From assembly GCA_037367405.1 (NCBI GenBank), contig JAZKJV010010526.1:832501-896500 (forward strand): 64,000 nt of DNA, written 5' to 3'. The notes beneath the pieces are model-generated. The model had not been told where the DNA came from. It searched no databases and saw only the letters and a program-made list of their open reading frames with translations. Origin of the DNA: Ottelia alismoides. Lineage: Eukaryota > Streptophyta > Magnoliopsida > Alismatales > Hydrocharitaceae. Of the stretch, positions 20,443 through 32,652 are shown piece after piece (the first letter of the stretch is position 1; the number at the start of each line of letters is the position of its first letter). Made by a program: the position numbers and the translations under genes.

Positions 20443-22320
20443 TGATAAGATTGTCGTTGCTTTCCCTAAAAATCCCATGACAAACGAACAAATATTTTTT
20501 TATTTTTGCTATTTATTAACCTTTATAGCAGATAGGGTCGAACTCAGGGAGGCTACAAATCCCGAGGGTTATTTAATTAATCAAGAATTAATTAAGAGAA
20601 AACATGAATCTCGAAGGATAACTATCCTTGGTTTCTGTGATTTTTTTTATCTTTTTAGTTTTTTTATTAATTTATCTTAATTTCTATTTCTTTTTGTATT
20701 TTCAGATTTTCTGATTTTTAGTGATTTTCGATTTTGCATTTTTTTTTATTTTCAAAAATAATACAGAGTAATATTCACATGATCAATAATACGCACACCA
20801 ACTCTTTTTATATTTTTTTTTCAATTTATCAAAAATGCTCAGAAAAATTTAGAGAAAATATTTTTGCTTTTTAAAAGTTTTGAAATGTTTTTTAGAATTT
20901 TCGTGGAATTTTTAGATGTTTTTCTATTCATCTAAAAATCAGACAGTGAGAAAATGTGAAATTGTGCACAGCCTGGAGTAATTAGCAACTTAAAGACATT
21001 TTAATGCCCAAAACTCCTGGCAATTATTTTTATTACAAAATAGAAGCAATTATCTACAAACTGGAACTGAAATCACTATTTTTAGATTTTTGCAGAATTT
21101 GTTGGTGATTTTTATAAAATATTTGGTATTTCTCATTTTTTTTGCGTTTTTGATAATTTAAAGCACGAAAATTTGATAGAAATTAAATGACACTAAAATA
21201 CACATACAATAATTTTTTTAGAATTTTTAGACTAATTTTCGAATTTTTATGAATTTTCATTTTTGGGCTAGTAAAAAGACATTGTTTTTTATTTTTTAAA
21301 TATATCAAATGGTAATAAAAACTGATGAAAAATGTATGCAATGATAAAAACTACAACGAGAACATATAACATTTTTTTGAGAATTTTTTTGAGTAGTAAA
21401 AACATTTATTTCATTAAAAAGAGCATGCAAAGTTTAAATTCGGTAATACAGGGATTAAAATGTAATTATTGAAAGTTTTTGCAACTAAATATAACAGAAA
21501 TATATGATAGGATAAATGTCGCAAATTACCCAATAAAAGCATGTTGCGCACGCGCATGTACTAGAGCGGGGACTTTTTTACAAATATTAAATATTTCATG
21601 GGCTTTCATGTAAATTATCCAATTATAATATTACCAAAACCCCTTAGGGTTACCGATAGGTGCCTTCGTTCTCAGTATGGGAAGAGCAAGGGGCGGCCGC
21701 TGCCAACAAGGGGAGACACGACTGGAGGGTCGCGCGCGGATTGCACTATGGTGCGGAGGGGGCGACTGACGGTAGAGGGCCGTACCCAGCGGGGAGGAAG
21801 GTTGACGCCGATGGGGGTGGCACGTCCTAGCAAGGAAGGCGCAGAGGTGCGGGCTCGACGGTGCCTTGAATGAGGCATAGGGGGGGACGGACGCAGGGCC
21901 GCGTGCCTGGATGGACGGCGCTGCCACTGGGTGGAGGTAGCGTGGGGGCCGCAGCGTGCTGCGGCAACGACGCGTGCCGGATGGAGGCGTGGGCGACGGG
22001 GGTGGCAGCCCGCCGTCTGCTGCGATATTGTTTTTATTTTTTTAATTTGTAACCTGCAGAAAAATGTTGGAGGAAAAATGTATATTTTTTTATTTTTAAA
22101 TTTTTCTTTATGTAAACAGAGATGATAAAAGGCCTTCTCGAATTTGTTGAATGCTTCTTCTCTGATTCTTCTCCCCCTTTTCCGTACCAAGGCTTGAGGA
22201 AGGTGACACTACCTCGATTAATAGTAGGAGGATAGAGGGATCGGTGTGGAGGTGGATTCCACCATATCCAACGCTTTATAGTCGTAAGGTCCTCCATCTC
22301 CTAGCTCCAACCATTTGAGG
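20443..22320 (-). repeat. LTR-W, first part (U5 and R), minus orientation
   Basis: The reverse complement matches the right part of the Gyp-2 3' LTR (37630-39462): same end block with GCAACGAC, the CTCAGGGAGGCTAC block (20550 against 39310), a long AT-rich U5 and a GC-rich patch (21650-22020). It starts TGATAAGATTG. Open frames in the GC-rich patch (for example 21672-22190) are not conserved in the Gyp-2 LTR. The remaining U3 part is probably 24840-26175. Confidence 0.7.
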
Positions 22321-24471
22321 TTCATTGTTACTGCTTTCTAGATAACTTGTAGCATTATATTTTGTTTCATGCTTTTAGTTTGTTTTTAGAACATCATCGT
22401 AGCTTAGATCTTCTCCTTCGTAGTTCGTCGAAGCTTCACTATAGTGAACATTTCACCGTGACTCGACCATGCTCAAACTCACTTTCAGCCACCATATCTT
22501 TCCCCTTCACTTCATCTATGCCCCTAACCCTTCCATTCACCCAAATCCCCCGTGGATCTAAAGATCATCGTCTCCAACTCCGTCGTTGGCCAGAGACGTA
22601 CGCTCGCACCCATTTCATGCACATTTCATATGCTAACAGGTCGAGGCAGTTTTCCCTCGACACTAGTTTCTTCATGTGCAGGTCTCTATGCCACCCACTC
22701 CACCTAGAGGTGATTTTCAAGCTCATGAAGTAGTCCAGGTCACCGAACCTTCCTTGACCTCCCACGACTGCTTTGGCAATGCTCGAACCCTTTTGAGCCC
22801 TCCAACAGCTAGTGGACGACGCTAGGATTCTTTTGGGACATTTTGAAGTAGCCAAGAATGCCAGAGGAGGGAGAGTTTGTTGGAAGAAGCTCGCCCAAGC
22901 AGAGCTTCTTCCCTATTCTTCCACCACACACCTCCACCGTTGGATGAAGGCCAAGCTCCTAGGTCACCAGTTGACATTAGATCTTACCACCACTCCGCCT
23001 ATCAGATCATGAGCGAGATCTAATAGGGAGCGTTAATTGTTGAAGCGGTATCAGCCATTGATAGGTCGCGATGTGCATAAGTGAGGATCATCTAGTCACT
23101 CGATCATGCCTATTAGGGGGTATTTTGCAACTTTTCTCCTTGCTTTTATTTTATTTCATTCTACTCATGTAATATTCTATTCATGCTATACATTTTGTCA
23201 AAATTGTATGTTGGACTGCAAACATTCCTCGATTTGCAAATTGGTCCTGTCCAGCTCACCTGACGTGTCGTCCCATGTGAGGTGGGTATTTTGCATGTAA
23301 GCCCTCATGGGCTTTGTATTTTCCATTTAATAAAGAAACTTTTAATATTAGTTAAAACTTTTCGGATTTTTGCTGAAATAACCTTGTGCTTAATTTTAAT
23401 TACATATTTGCCCTAGTAGTTCTACTATTTTTATGATTGTTTTCATTTATTAAAAATATCATCCATACTCCAAAAATTATTACAAAATAGAGTTAAGTGC
23501 TTGCATGCATACACATTCATGGTATATTTTTATTTTTGCATTTTAGGCATTTTAACATTTTATTAAACATCAAAAGAGCATGGTGTTGTCCATGTTTGAC
23601 TTTATAAAATACCGAAAAATATAAAAGCTTCATAAAAAATCCAAAATAAATATATTTTTGGTATTTAGTTTTTTCTAACTCTAGACCAAAAATCCCTAAA
23701 AATGCAAAAAGTTTAAAAGCACCAAAATCTTCTATAAAACATAAAAAAATCCAAAATTTCCAAAAATATTCATTTCTATTATGTAATTTTCCTTTTATTG
23801 AATATTATTAAATAAATATAGTTTTGGAAATTTTTGGTTTCATTTACTATTTATAAACTCCAAAACAATTCAACCTATTTATTTAATCACTATTTTGGGA
23901 TAATTTTTACTTTAAATATATATAAAATTAGAACTATATTAAAAAATCACAATAATTATAAAAAATTGTTTAAAATCGAAAAACACTTTATTCTACAATA
24001 TTTATTTATTTATAGTCTTATTTATCATTTTATTTCCTTATATTGTATACATGGCCTTAAATATTATTATATAATATATTAAGAAGAAAAAGAATATAAC
24101 AATTAGAAAATATAAACAAGAAATAAAAATATAAAATTAAAAATAAATAAAAAATGCATAGATTAAAATCTAAAAAATATAAAAATTTAAAACCCATACC
24201 AAAAATATAATCAATAGACAAAAGTAACAGAATAATTTTGCACTAATTTGCATAATCTATCACGTTTGCTCCTGTGTTCGACGCTCTAAACATACTTACT
24301 CCCATACACATTTCTAGAGCTATAATAAATTTTAACTCCACATATTTATTTGCATTATTATATTTATTTGTGGGTTAATTATTGAATAAGAAGGATTTAA
24401 GCAGGCCGCCACAACGACTATGTCTTCTCCTTGTGAAGACATATTTTACCTATGGCATTTCCCTCTTTTCA
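22321..24471 (+). repeat. Gyp-5 5' LTR, truncated (R and U5 only)
   Basis: Matches 43985-46097 (Gyp-4 LTR) in plus orientation: TTCGTAG..TCGTC block, the TTGCA-rich border near 23120 and an AT-rich U5 with AAAAATCATCC. It ends near CA 24470-24471, followed by a primer site. U3 and the start of R are missing, so it has no promoter. The start at about 22321 is a junction with LTR-W. Confidence 0.65.
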
Positions 24472-24473
24472 AA

Positions 24474-24491
24474 TGGTGTCGTTGCCAGGGA
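24474..24491 (+). other. Primer binding site of Gyp-5 (tRNA-Asp type)
   Basis: TGGTGTCGTTGCCAGGGA differs at three positions from TGGCGCCGTTGCCGGGGA, all transitions. It is followed by ACAACGTCGTG, like the Gyp-4 site. Confidence 0.8.
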
Positions 24492-24839
24492 ACAACGTCG
24501 TGTAGAATGCATTTCTTTATTTGTTCTCTCTTGTCTCTTACTTGTCTTTATTTCTTTATTTGCCATTTTTATTTGATATTATTTGTGATCTCTTTAATTA
24601 CCTTCTTTGTTTGAGTTTGTTGTAAGAGACATTAGATTGAGGGAGGTAATCTTAGGAGCACCTATGCACCCACTTGAAGTAGGCTCAGCCTTCTGACCTA
24701 GCAGAATAAGAGGACTAGGAGGATTTTTGGAGATAGTGCGGTAGTTTTGTATTTTATTTTTATTTAGTAATTTAAGTTAGAGAGAGATACATTATTTTTG
24801 ATATTTTAGACTCTCTAGGACTCTGACACTTCATGAGGT
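24492..24839 (+). other. Gyp-5 leader fragment
   Basis: 24634-24700 (GGGAGGTAATCTTAGGAGCAC) matches the leader block at 30883-30920 of Gyp-2 and 60075-60120 of Gyp-3 (GGAGGCGATC.TAGTAGAG). No gag follows; the sequence changes to minus-oriented LTR-W near 24840. Confidence 0.55.
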
Positions 24840-26175
24840 CGATGGTGTGTAAAAGTTGATGGATCAAGGAGAAAAAATCGTGGAGGAATCAATCCATTTT
24901 GATGCTTGCATCTAACGGAGAAAAAGGGAGAAGACGGGTAAAACACAAGGTCTGACATGCATAAGGGCTACTTAAACTAGTTGACCAAGGTCAACTGACG
25001 ATGCAACCTGATTGGTCCTTGTGGACAAACCCGAAAAAAGATGACCTGAAATTATTAATAAAATCATTAATAAACAGTCAATGAATTAATTAGGTTTAGG
25101 TTATGAATGAAAAATGTTTTATTATTTCCTTTAGTATTTTTATAAGATATTTTTTTATTTTATGGGTTTATTTATTACAAGTTACTTTTTATAAGTGAAT
25201 TTATATGTATATTGACCTATGTTTTATATATGTTATTTTTATTTTGCATTTGTTATTTTATCATTTTTATTCTAAATTTATATATTTATATCTTATTTAA
25301 ATATATGTAAATATATATTTATTGTTTTTTCTGATGTAATATATACAGTTAAATAAATATCAGTACTTATTATATAGATATAAGTGTAGTTATTTCATCT
25401 ATGTAGTTTGTATATTATTTTATTTTAATATATTTTTAACGGTTCTATTTTATTCTAAATATGTATATATATATTATAATTAATATTTATAATTATAAAA
25501 TATTAAATTATAAAAAGATTAAATAATAAATAAAATGAATATTTTATTCAGGTATATTATACAATAGGGGTCCAAAACCTAACATTTGTATCTCAACTCC
25601 AAATTAAATGAAATCACCTTCATTAAATAGCTTATTGAAAGTTATATACAATTAAAGTGATTTTTCTGCATTTTGAGTTCATATGGAGAAGTATGGGTAT
25701 AGGAAGTTTTTGGCTTTTTTTCTTAGTATAAAAAGCACATTGTATATTATTTTAATGTGAAATCAATTTTGTATTTTTTATACATTTTTTCTAAAACTTT
25801 CATGTACATAGTTTCTTTATTTGAGGTACAAGTAATAAAGAGAAAAATAGGTCCAAAAATTGTATTATTTCTCAAAATAAAGTGAGAATTTCATTGGATT
25901 TTTTGCCCTTATCTCCCCCTACTTTATTCATTGTCAGCTCAATCATAAAGATGCATAGGTCTCGAGGTTGAGGGTCACAAAATACCTTTGGAATTTTCTT
26001 CTTTTTCTTTTATTTTCTTTATTTATAATTCTAGAATTAAAACTATATTTTATATGCAAAAAATGTAATAAATATTGAATGTTACTTTGTAGAAAATAAT
26101 GCTATTTACATGCATTTAGATTGGGTATTTAAGGCCACAATGATAGAATAATGGTGATGAAATGGAGATTCATTA
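24840..26175 (-). repeat. LTR-W, second part (U3 end), minus orientation
   Basis: Ends GGAGATTCATTA, the reverse complement of a family LTR start with one change (TAATGAATC). The conserved U3 block is at 25907-25930 (reverse complement), about 250 bp from the end as in the other copies. The promoter-side part (24960-25040) contains a decayed relative of the GGTCCACGTGGACC palindrome. It directly abuts the next minus LTR piece. Confidence 0.7.
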
Positions 26176-28274
26176 CTCCATTTGTAGTGGGCACCTCCAA
26201 GGACGACAGGAGGGCTTTGGATGCTCGGACAAGGTCTAAGCGCCCGGAGGTGCTCCAGGTGATCGGTAGGACTTCAGATGCACCTTTGGAGTCGCAGACC
26301 AACACCAAAAAGTTCATGGGAACGAGGACTAACTCCTCGACCAGGGAGGTGAGTAAAACGATGCATAGGGTAGAATGGAGGTGGAGCTCCATCGATCAGC
26401 AGGAGGGAGAGCTATGATTCCAAAATCCACGATGGATCTGGGTTGAATGAGGTTGGCAATATATGGAGAAGGTGAGGGGGAGTGAGATGGTATGAAGAGC
26501 ATGGCGATTCAATGGTTGGATCACTGCAATTTTGCTTTTGAGCTCTTGCTCTAAGGAAATGGAGGTTTTGTAAATTGAAGCTAACTAATGGATTAAACAT
26601 GGAATTAAGTGCAGAAACGAAAATTATAACCTAAGATATACCTATGAATGGGAAGAAATGGCCTCAAGTCGGTTGTAGGTCGATGAAGCAAACTAGCCTG
26701 CAGTGCTCTGATGATGAGGTTGGATCACCTTCTCCCCGGTCTCTCCTTGTAGCAAATCACCTTTAAAAGATTCCAATCACTAAGCTCTAGATGGGGGAAC
26801 TAATTTAAGGGCCCCAAGATCGACGAAGAGGGATCAAATCGAGGAAGGAAGCCAGAGGACTTTATTATAGGTTCCAAAAGGGTGTACTTCAATCTAGGAT
26901 TTCAGTTGAATCGGGAATAATCAATTGGATCTTTCGCCATGGCATGATTTGGGGTTGTTCAATCTTCAGAAATCAAGCGTCATGCCATGGCAGATCAGCA
27001 TGATCTTGAGCAGATAACTAGGTGAAGATAAGGGGTTCTAACAAGTCGTAGTTTAAGGAAGAGAGAACGGTCAGTTGATCGAGGAAGGATTCAAGTTGGT
27101 CCACGTGGACCAACTAGAAAATTCTCAACAGGAAAAATGGTTAAATCAATAATAAATAGTAAATAAATTAATTAAATGTTTATAAAAACATGAAAATTTT
27201 TTTAATTTAATCTAGCATATTATACATATTTTTATTTAATTTTATGGGCCTTTTTATTATAAATTAAAATCTACAAGTAAATTATAGTTATAAATACCTA
27301 TATTTTGGTATTTTTTACTTTGTACTATATATTTTATTATTTTATACACATAATTTATATATTTATAACTTCTTTAAATACACTCAAATATATTTTTATT
27401 TTATTTTTCTGAAGCTATTTGTATACTTAAATAAATATATGTATTTATTATATAGGTATATGTATAAGTAATTCATCTATGTATTTTAGTATACAATTTA
27501 TTTCATTGTATATTTTCGGTTTTATTTTATTTTATTTATACACATATACTATAAATGAAATTTACAAAATTATAAAAATATAAAATTTTTAAAAAATAAA
27601 GTATGAATATAATGAATATGTTATTCAGGTATAATTTACAATAGAGGTCCAAAACCTAACTTTTTCATCTTAACCAAAAATTATATGAAACTACCTTCAT
27701 TAAATAGCTAAATAAAAATTATATACAATTAAAGGATATTTTTATGAATTTAGATTTCATACAGAGGAGATACATGTTTGGGAATTTAGATTTTGGAATT
27801 TTATTTTGAGCGTAGAAGGCACATATTGTATTAATTTTATCTGAATTAAACTTTGTATTTTTCTAAGCATTTTTATCTACAACTTTCATAAACAAATCTT
27901 ATTGATTTGGTGTGTAATTATTAAAGAATAAAATAGGTGCCAAAACATAATTATAAGTGAATTAAAAATTAGGTTTTTGATACGATTCATGTACGATTCT
28001 TCTGTCCAATCTCCCCCTACTTTATTCCATGTTGTTTAGATCATCATGATGGCCAGGTCTCGGGATCTAGGGTCACTCTCAACACCTTTGGTGTCACCTT
28101 TCTTTTTCTTCTCTTCCTTTATTCTTTAATTGTGGAGTTAAATGCATAAAATATACAATATTTTATACAATTAACCATATGATTACTTTGACAACTTAAT
28201 GATATGTACATGCATTAAGCTAGGGATTTAATTCAAAAATGAAAGAATAAGGGTGATGTAATCGAGATTCATCA
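26176..28274 (-). repeat. Gyp-Z 3' LTR, second part (R and U3)
   Basis: The reverse complement starts TGATGAATC at 28274. It has the U3 block at 28007-28028, AT-rich U3 to about 27130, a 22-bp perfect palindrome with a CACGTG core at 27094-27115, and a GC-rich R part to 26176. With 9813-11349 it sums to about 3.6 kb, the usual LTR length, and the pieces are complementary parts. The open frames at 26129-26600 overlap on both strands, match nothing and are ignored. Confidence 0.75.
27094..27115. promoter_or_regulatory. 22-bp palindrome with G-box core in the Gyp-Z U3
   Basis: Perfect self-complementary sequence around GGTCCACGTGGACC. CACGTG is the G-box bound by plant bZIP and bHLH factors (known). 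It lies near the U3/R border. A 28-bp perfect version is in LTR F2 (50963-50990) and a near-palindrome in Gyp-4 (43505-43530). Confidence 0.7.
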
Positions 28275-30662
28275 CCCTACAGCACTTGCCTTTGTTAGTG
28301 CCTAGCAAACACTTATTCATATAAGTGCATAAAAAAATAAAAGAAAAAGAAAGAACTTGATTGACTTTAACTTTTAAAATTCTATTCATAAAATCAAGGT
28401 CTGGATCTTAGTCAAAGCATTTGATTATTAGTTTGGTCGGAACCTTGTTTAGGAACCAGTCTTGAAACACAACATCCTTTGAGATCCACAAAACTCTTCC
28501 TGTGTCACCTCATAAGCCAGTGTAGATTAGATCTATGTCATACATAGTCCCTTATGATTATGAGTCTATCTTGTACATTGTGTGTGACATGTAACTTCTC
28601 TCGGCAGAAGCGATAAAAGTAAGTCTTCTCAAATATAATGACTATAATTCCCCAATCTAGCAATTTTTTCCTGGAGAAGCAGAGTATTCTCTTTTAAGTT
28701 CAAGTACAAGCTGCTCAAGAAGAGGAGGTGGAGAAGAGAATGGATGGTAGTCAGTGTAGCTACATATCCAGGGATGCTTCACCAGTGTATCCAAGTCATC
28801 CGACTGCAAGATCACATACATTTGACATTGAAGCTCAAGCTTGCTTATTGACTACATGCACACTCTGATGGGAATTGATTTTTCTTTGACGTTTTCCCGT
28901 TTATTCTTTTTAAGGTTTTTGATTTTCCTTATTTTTTTAACACTATATACAACAACATTTACATATGGACTTTTTCCACTTGAGCCAGCAGATTGTCCCT
29001 CTTTTAAAGAATTATTGCAACCCACAACGTCTCGACATTAGATCTCATGGCTATTGGATCGTGTTGAGGAACACCAGACACTGATATGTGACTTCCTATG
29101 TTTCCACTAGCTTGTGTCTCATGCCGATAAATCCAACCCTCTACCACTTCAACTGATTTAAGCAAGGTGTAAGGTGCAGGTGTGCAAGTTAGGTCACTAT
29201 CAACAAGAGTCATGCGTGTGTTCTAAAATATTCTTCTTAGGCAGTCAAGACAACATTGAATTAAGTCTCGTGGTCTCAAAGAATTAAGTCTAGTAGTCAT
29301 GTAGTGCCTTAATTCCAATTTCTTAAAGGTTCATGCGATTAAGTTGATTAAGACCCAACCAAGATCAAATCTTTGTATTTTATTTAGACTTGTTCAAGTA
29401 TCAATTTCAATCCGAAAAATGCAAATTCTATGCATAATGCATAAAAATATTTTTATGATGCAATTTTCTAGTTTGGAACTTTTTGTTGATTTTTTAAAAG
29501 GTTTTGTAAATTTTCATGCAATTCTTGGTTCTATATATTTTTAGTGATTTTTCAAAGACAAGAGAGTTTTAGCAAATAATTATGTGCATATATTTACATG
29601 GGATTGTATCTTGTTATTTATAAGAACTAAGGATTTAAGAATTTACATGCTTGTGCATACCAAGTTTTTAAAGGATCTTTATTTTCTTAAATCATGTACA
29701 TAGTTATCAAAATTATTTGAAAAGATTTTCACAAACATTTTGAAATCTTTATTTTGCAAACGAGTTTAACAAATAATTTCTACGAACATTTACAAAATTT
29801 GAAACTGATTTCGCAATGATTTTTCAAATATCATATATAGATTTTTCAAAATATTTTTGCAACCATTTTCCAAATCATTGGAAATATATTTTCAAGTCAG
29901 TTTATACAAACAATAAAAGATGTTTTTTAGAAACAAAACATTTTTACAATGGTTGAAAACATTTTACAACACATTTTTCAAATAGTTTTGAGAAGATTTT
30001 TCATAGAGGATTTTCCAACCATTTTTCAAATATTTTGCAAAATAATTTTTATAATATTTAATAATCATTATATACAATGAATTTTATTCTGTGTTTCGAT
30101 TTTTATTAATTAGATATATTATTTTAAAATATGAAAGAACAAGTTGTGACTAAAATATATACAACGAATATATGATCCCCCATAATTAGATTGATATATG
30201 ACCTCAAAGATTGGAGAGAAAAGGAAGGCATAACTCATACTAAGTATAGGAGAATATATTTTACAACAAACGAATAATGAATAGGAAGATGACCATCCAG
30301 CCTATACGTAGGATCAAATAATCCTACGTATAGCAGATTACATACAAGGCATGGAGGGTCAAGGATGGTAATAAACAAATCAGCGGCTCGGCCTGTCTCC
30401 CCATATACTTAGGGTATATCCCTAAGTATAGAAAGAATGTCAAAAGCTGAGGAGACAAGCATGGGGATTAAAAAATCAACACTTGTATATACTCATCCCC
30501 CCTATACTTAGGATGAAGCATATCCTAAGTATAGCAATGATTAATTGGATGAGTGAAGCTTTCGAAAGTATAAAATAATTAGAAATCAATAGAAGAAAAG
30601 AAGAAAGGAAGAAAATGACTAACTAATCAAAAATATTTTTGATCGTTTTATCTGAATATATA
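28275..30662 (-). other. Gyp-Z 3' untranslated region
   Basis: The reverse complement matches the Gyp-2 3' UTR (33931-36056) and the Gyp-X 3' UTR (53990-56314). Shared features are a pyrimidine tract after the coding end (about 30590-30620), a hairpin array (30302-30534), CATAACTCAT near 30230, a long stretch of imperfect CATTTT/AAAATG repeats (29500-30060) and the CTAGCAAACACTTATTC-like block next to the LTR (28300-28325). The short open frames (28841-29544) are not conserved in the other two copies. No env-like gene is visible. Confidence 0.7.
30302..30534 (-). repeat. Hairpin array, Gyp-Z copy
   Basis: Three inverted repeats: 30302-30333 (13-bp perfect arms CTATACGTAGGAT/ATCCTACGTATAG, loop 6), 30403-30431 (11 of 12 pairs, loop 5) and 30502-30534 (13-bp perfect arms CTATACTTAGGAT/ATCCTAAGTATAG, loop 7). 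A single unpaired arm is near 30240. The first hairpin has a G-C pair where the others have T-A. Confidence 0.9.
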
Positions 30663-30722
30663 TGATGTGACTGGACGTTGGGCATCGTCGGCCACCTAAA
30701 TGGAATCAACCACTGCCAATAA

Positions 30723-32096
30723 GGTAGTTAGGTTTCTCTTTTGACCTGCTATTCTTGGTAGTACATATCAATTTATATTTTGCCACTTTATTCCATTATT
30801 CGTATTCACTATTTTATTTAATTTATTTCTCATATTTGATACACATTCTCTCTTTTCTTTTTCTTGCGAGGGCCCGCGGAGCAAAGGAGGCGATCCTAGT
30901 AGAGCCAAAGCACCCAAGCGATGCGGAGGCAACTTGATTCTTCATCGATCTGCGAGATAAAGTGAGAGGAGGAGTAGAAGAATTGAAGGAGACCAAAAAA
31001 AGGACCTATTTATTTATTTATTTTCTAGCATTTGAACCATTGTAAACGGATATTCATTTGTTGTGGGGTCTATTTCGCCAAGTGTCGGTGCACTTGGGGG
31101 GCCTCACCGGTTTTGTTTTCATCACCTTTGTGAGCTACCTTTTGATTGCTTTAATTAATTTGGTTGATGCGGGTAATTAATTAAGTCCAAACACCCTAAA
31201 CAATAATTCCTGTACCTTTAGATTAGGGCGTAGTTGGACTTAGTCAAATTAACATGTTCTTGCTCGTTAATAGGAGCTATAGATTAGGATAGTTCACTTG
31301 CATTTGCATATAGGTTAGTTTATTTTTTTTCTGTATTTCAATTCTGCGTGGATCACTTGCATGTAGAGTGTTGGTGATAAGGTACGCATCTCAAACCCCT
31401 GCATGCATCAATGTGTTTAATCACGCATTAACATTTCTGATCTCCTTCCTTGTTTTCACTCACATAAGTTAAAAAGGAAATTGGACACTCGGTAGGCGAT
31501 TCATTGAAGATATTCAAATCAAGTGATAACTGCCAAAAATTGGGGACTGCTAAAGAAAACTCGACCCTAAAATAAACGTAAGGTAAATCATTGTTTTGAG
31601 GAGAGTATCTCCTATCTTGTTTGATTTATTTGCAGCGAGAGAGCGACCTGCACACTAGGATAGAACCATGCCCGAACTCTCTTCAGGCTACTATCTTGTG
31701 ATGAGTTATTCTCCACTGAGGACTTCACTAGGTAGCCGGTAATCTATCTAGGATTTCCTTAGCAGAGTGGGCAGATCAGGTAGTCCGTAAATGGTTCTCA
31801 CCCATACTGGTTGGGAAAAACTAGTTGTGATATTGGGAGAGTCTCCTGGGAGCATCGGATTTCTAACAGCTCGCTTTACTACTCTGATAGATTGTACTCT
31901 CACCAAACTCTAAAAATGACAAGATAATTGACCGAACCTTCACATTCTTCACATTGCGCTGAATTAGTGAACTTGGGGTTTGTATTGTGTTTAATTGCTT
32001 AGGTCCATACTAGATCCTTTTGTGCATTTGCACCTTTTTCTCCACATCTTTTGACTTGAACCTCGTGCTCTCCTAATCTTGTCTTTTGTTTCAGAG
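30723..32096 (+). other. Gyp-2 untranslated leader
   Basis: 30862-30930 matches 60060-60130 of Gyp-3 (GAGGGCCC, GGAGGCGATC, AGTAGAG). The stem-loop is at 31078. 31350-31410 and 31635-31890 match the Gyp-1 leader. It ends with a pyrimidine-rich stretch and TTTGTTTCAG just before the gag ATG at 32097, which resembles a splice acceptor, though no donor was identified. Confidence 0.65.
31078..31097 (+). ncRNA. Conserved leader stem-loop, Gyp-2 copy
   Basis: CCAAGTG-TCGGTG-CACTTGG: seven perfect pairs and a six-base loop. Relative to Gyp-1, pairs 3 (G-C to A-T), 6 (C-G to T-A) and 7 (G-T to G-C) change while pairing is kept. Confidence 0.7.
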
Positions 32097-32652
32097 ATGG
32101 CTGATTGGAGTTATTTTAATCCGATCTTCGCGGATACCTCATACCCTCCTGCCGATCCACCTTCCTTTTTCCATGGAGGAAATTCCTCTTGATTTTTGTG
32201 CATATCCGCCTAACCCGATATTTCAGGAATCAGACGATGATTTTCACCCACCCTCATTCTACTCACCCGATCCTATGATTTTGGAGTCACCTTTCATGGT
32301 GTCCACACTTGAGACCCTAAATTAGATGATGGAGCATATGAATTCGAGGATTAGCAATCTAATTAAATGAGGGCCAGAACGTTGCTACACTATTTGAGTA
32401 TATGGATTCACTTGAGGATTATCATGAGAGCTTGCAATCAACCCAAAATAAAAAAAATGAGAAAATTTTAAATTTTCAAAAAGATTTTGGGAGACACATT
32501 GTTGATTCATTTTTTGAAGAGAGGGCACCCATGTCAAATCATTTTCCCACATAAACATTCACTGCATGTCCCACCTTTGACCTGAGGATGCTTCTATCCA
32601 AACTACTCTTGGCAATCCTCATGTATATGCTTATTCTGATCTCCTCCCTTGT
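32097..32652 (+). pseudogene. Gyp-2 gag-like N-terminal part
   Basis: Starts MADWSYFNPIFAD at ATG 32097, then shifts frame. MEEIPLDFCAYPPNPIFQE follows (32173 on). After another shift, ATLFEYMDSLEDYHESLQ and FGRHIVDSFFEERAP follow (32390-32540). No retrotrans_gag capsid motif like that in Gyp-1 is seen, so the capsid domain is either deleted or too diverged. One TAA (32552) and several shifts. Confidence 0.55.

Noticed and set aside
21672..22190. 172-codon minus open frame (and overlapping frames) in a GC-rich patch
   Set aside because: It lies in the R/U5 part of LTR-W, overlaps frames on the other strand, is rich in Arg/Pro/Ser as expected from GC-rich DNA, and is not open at the homologous place in the Gyp-2 LTR.
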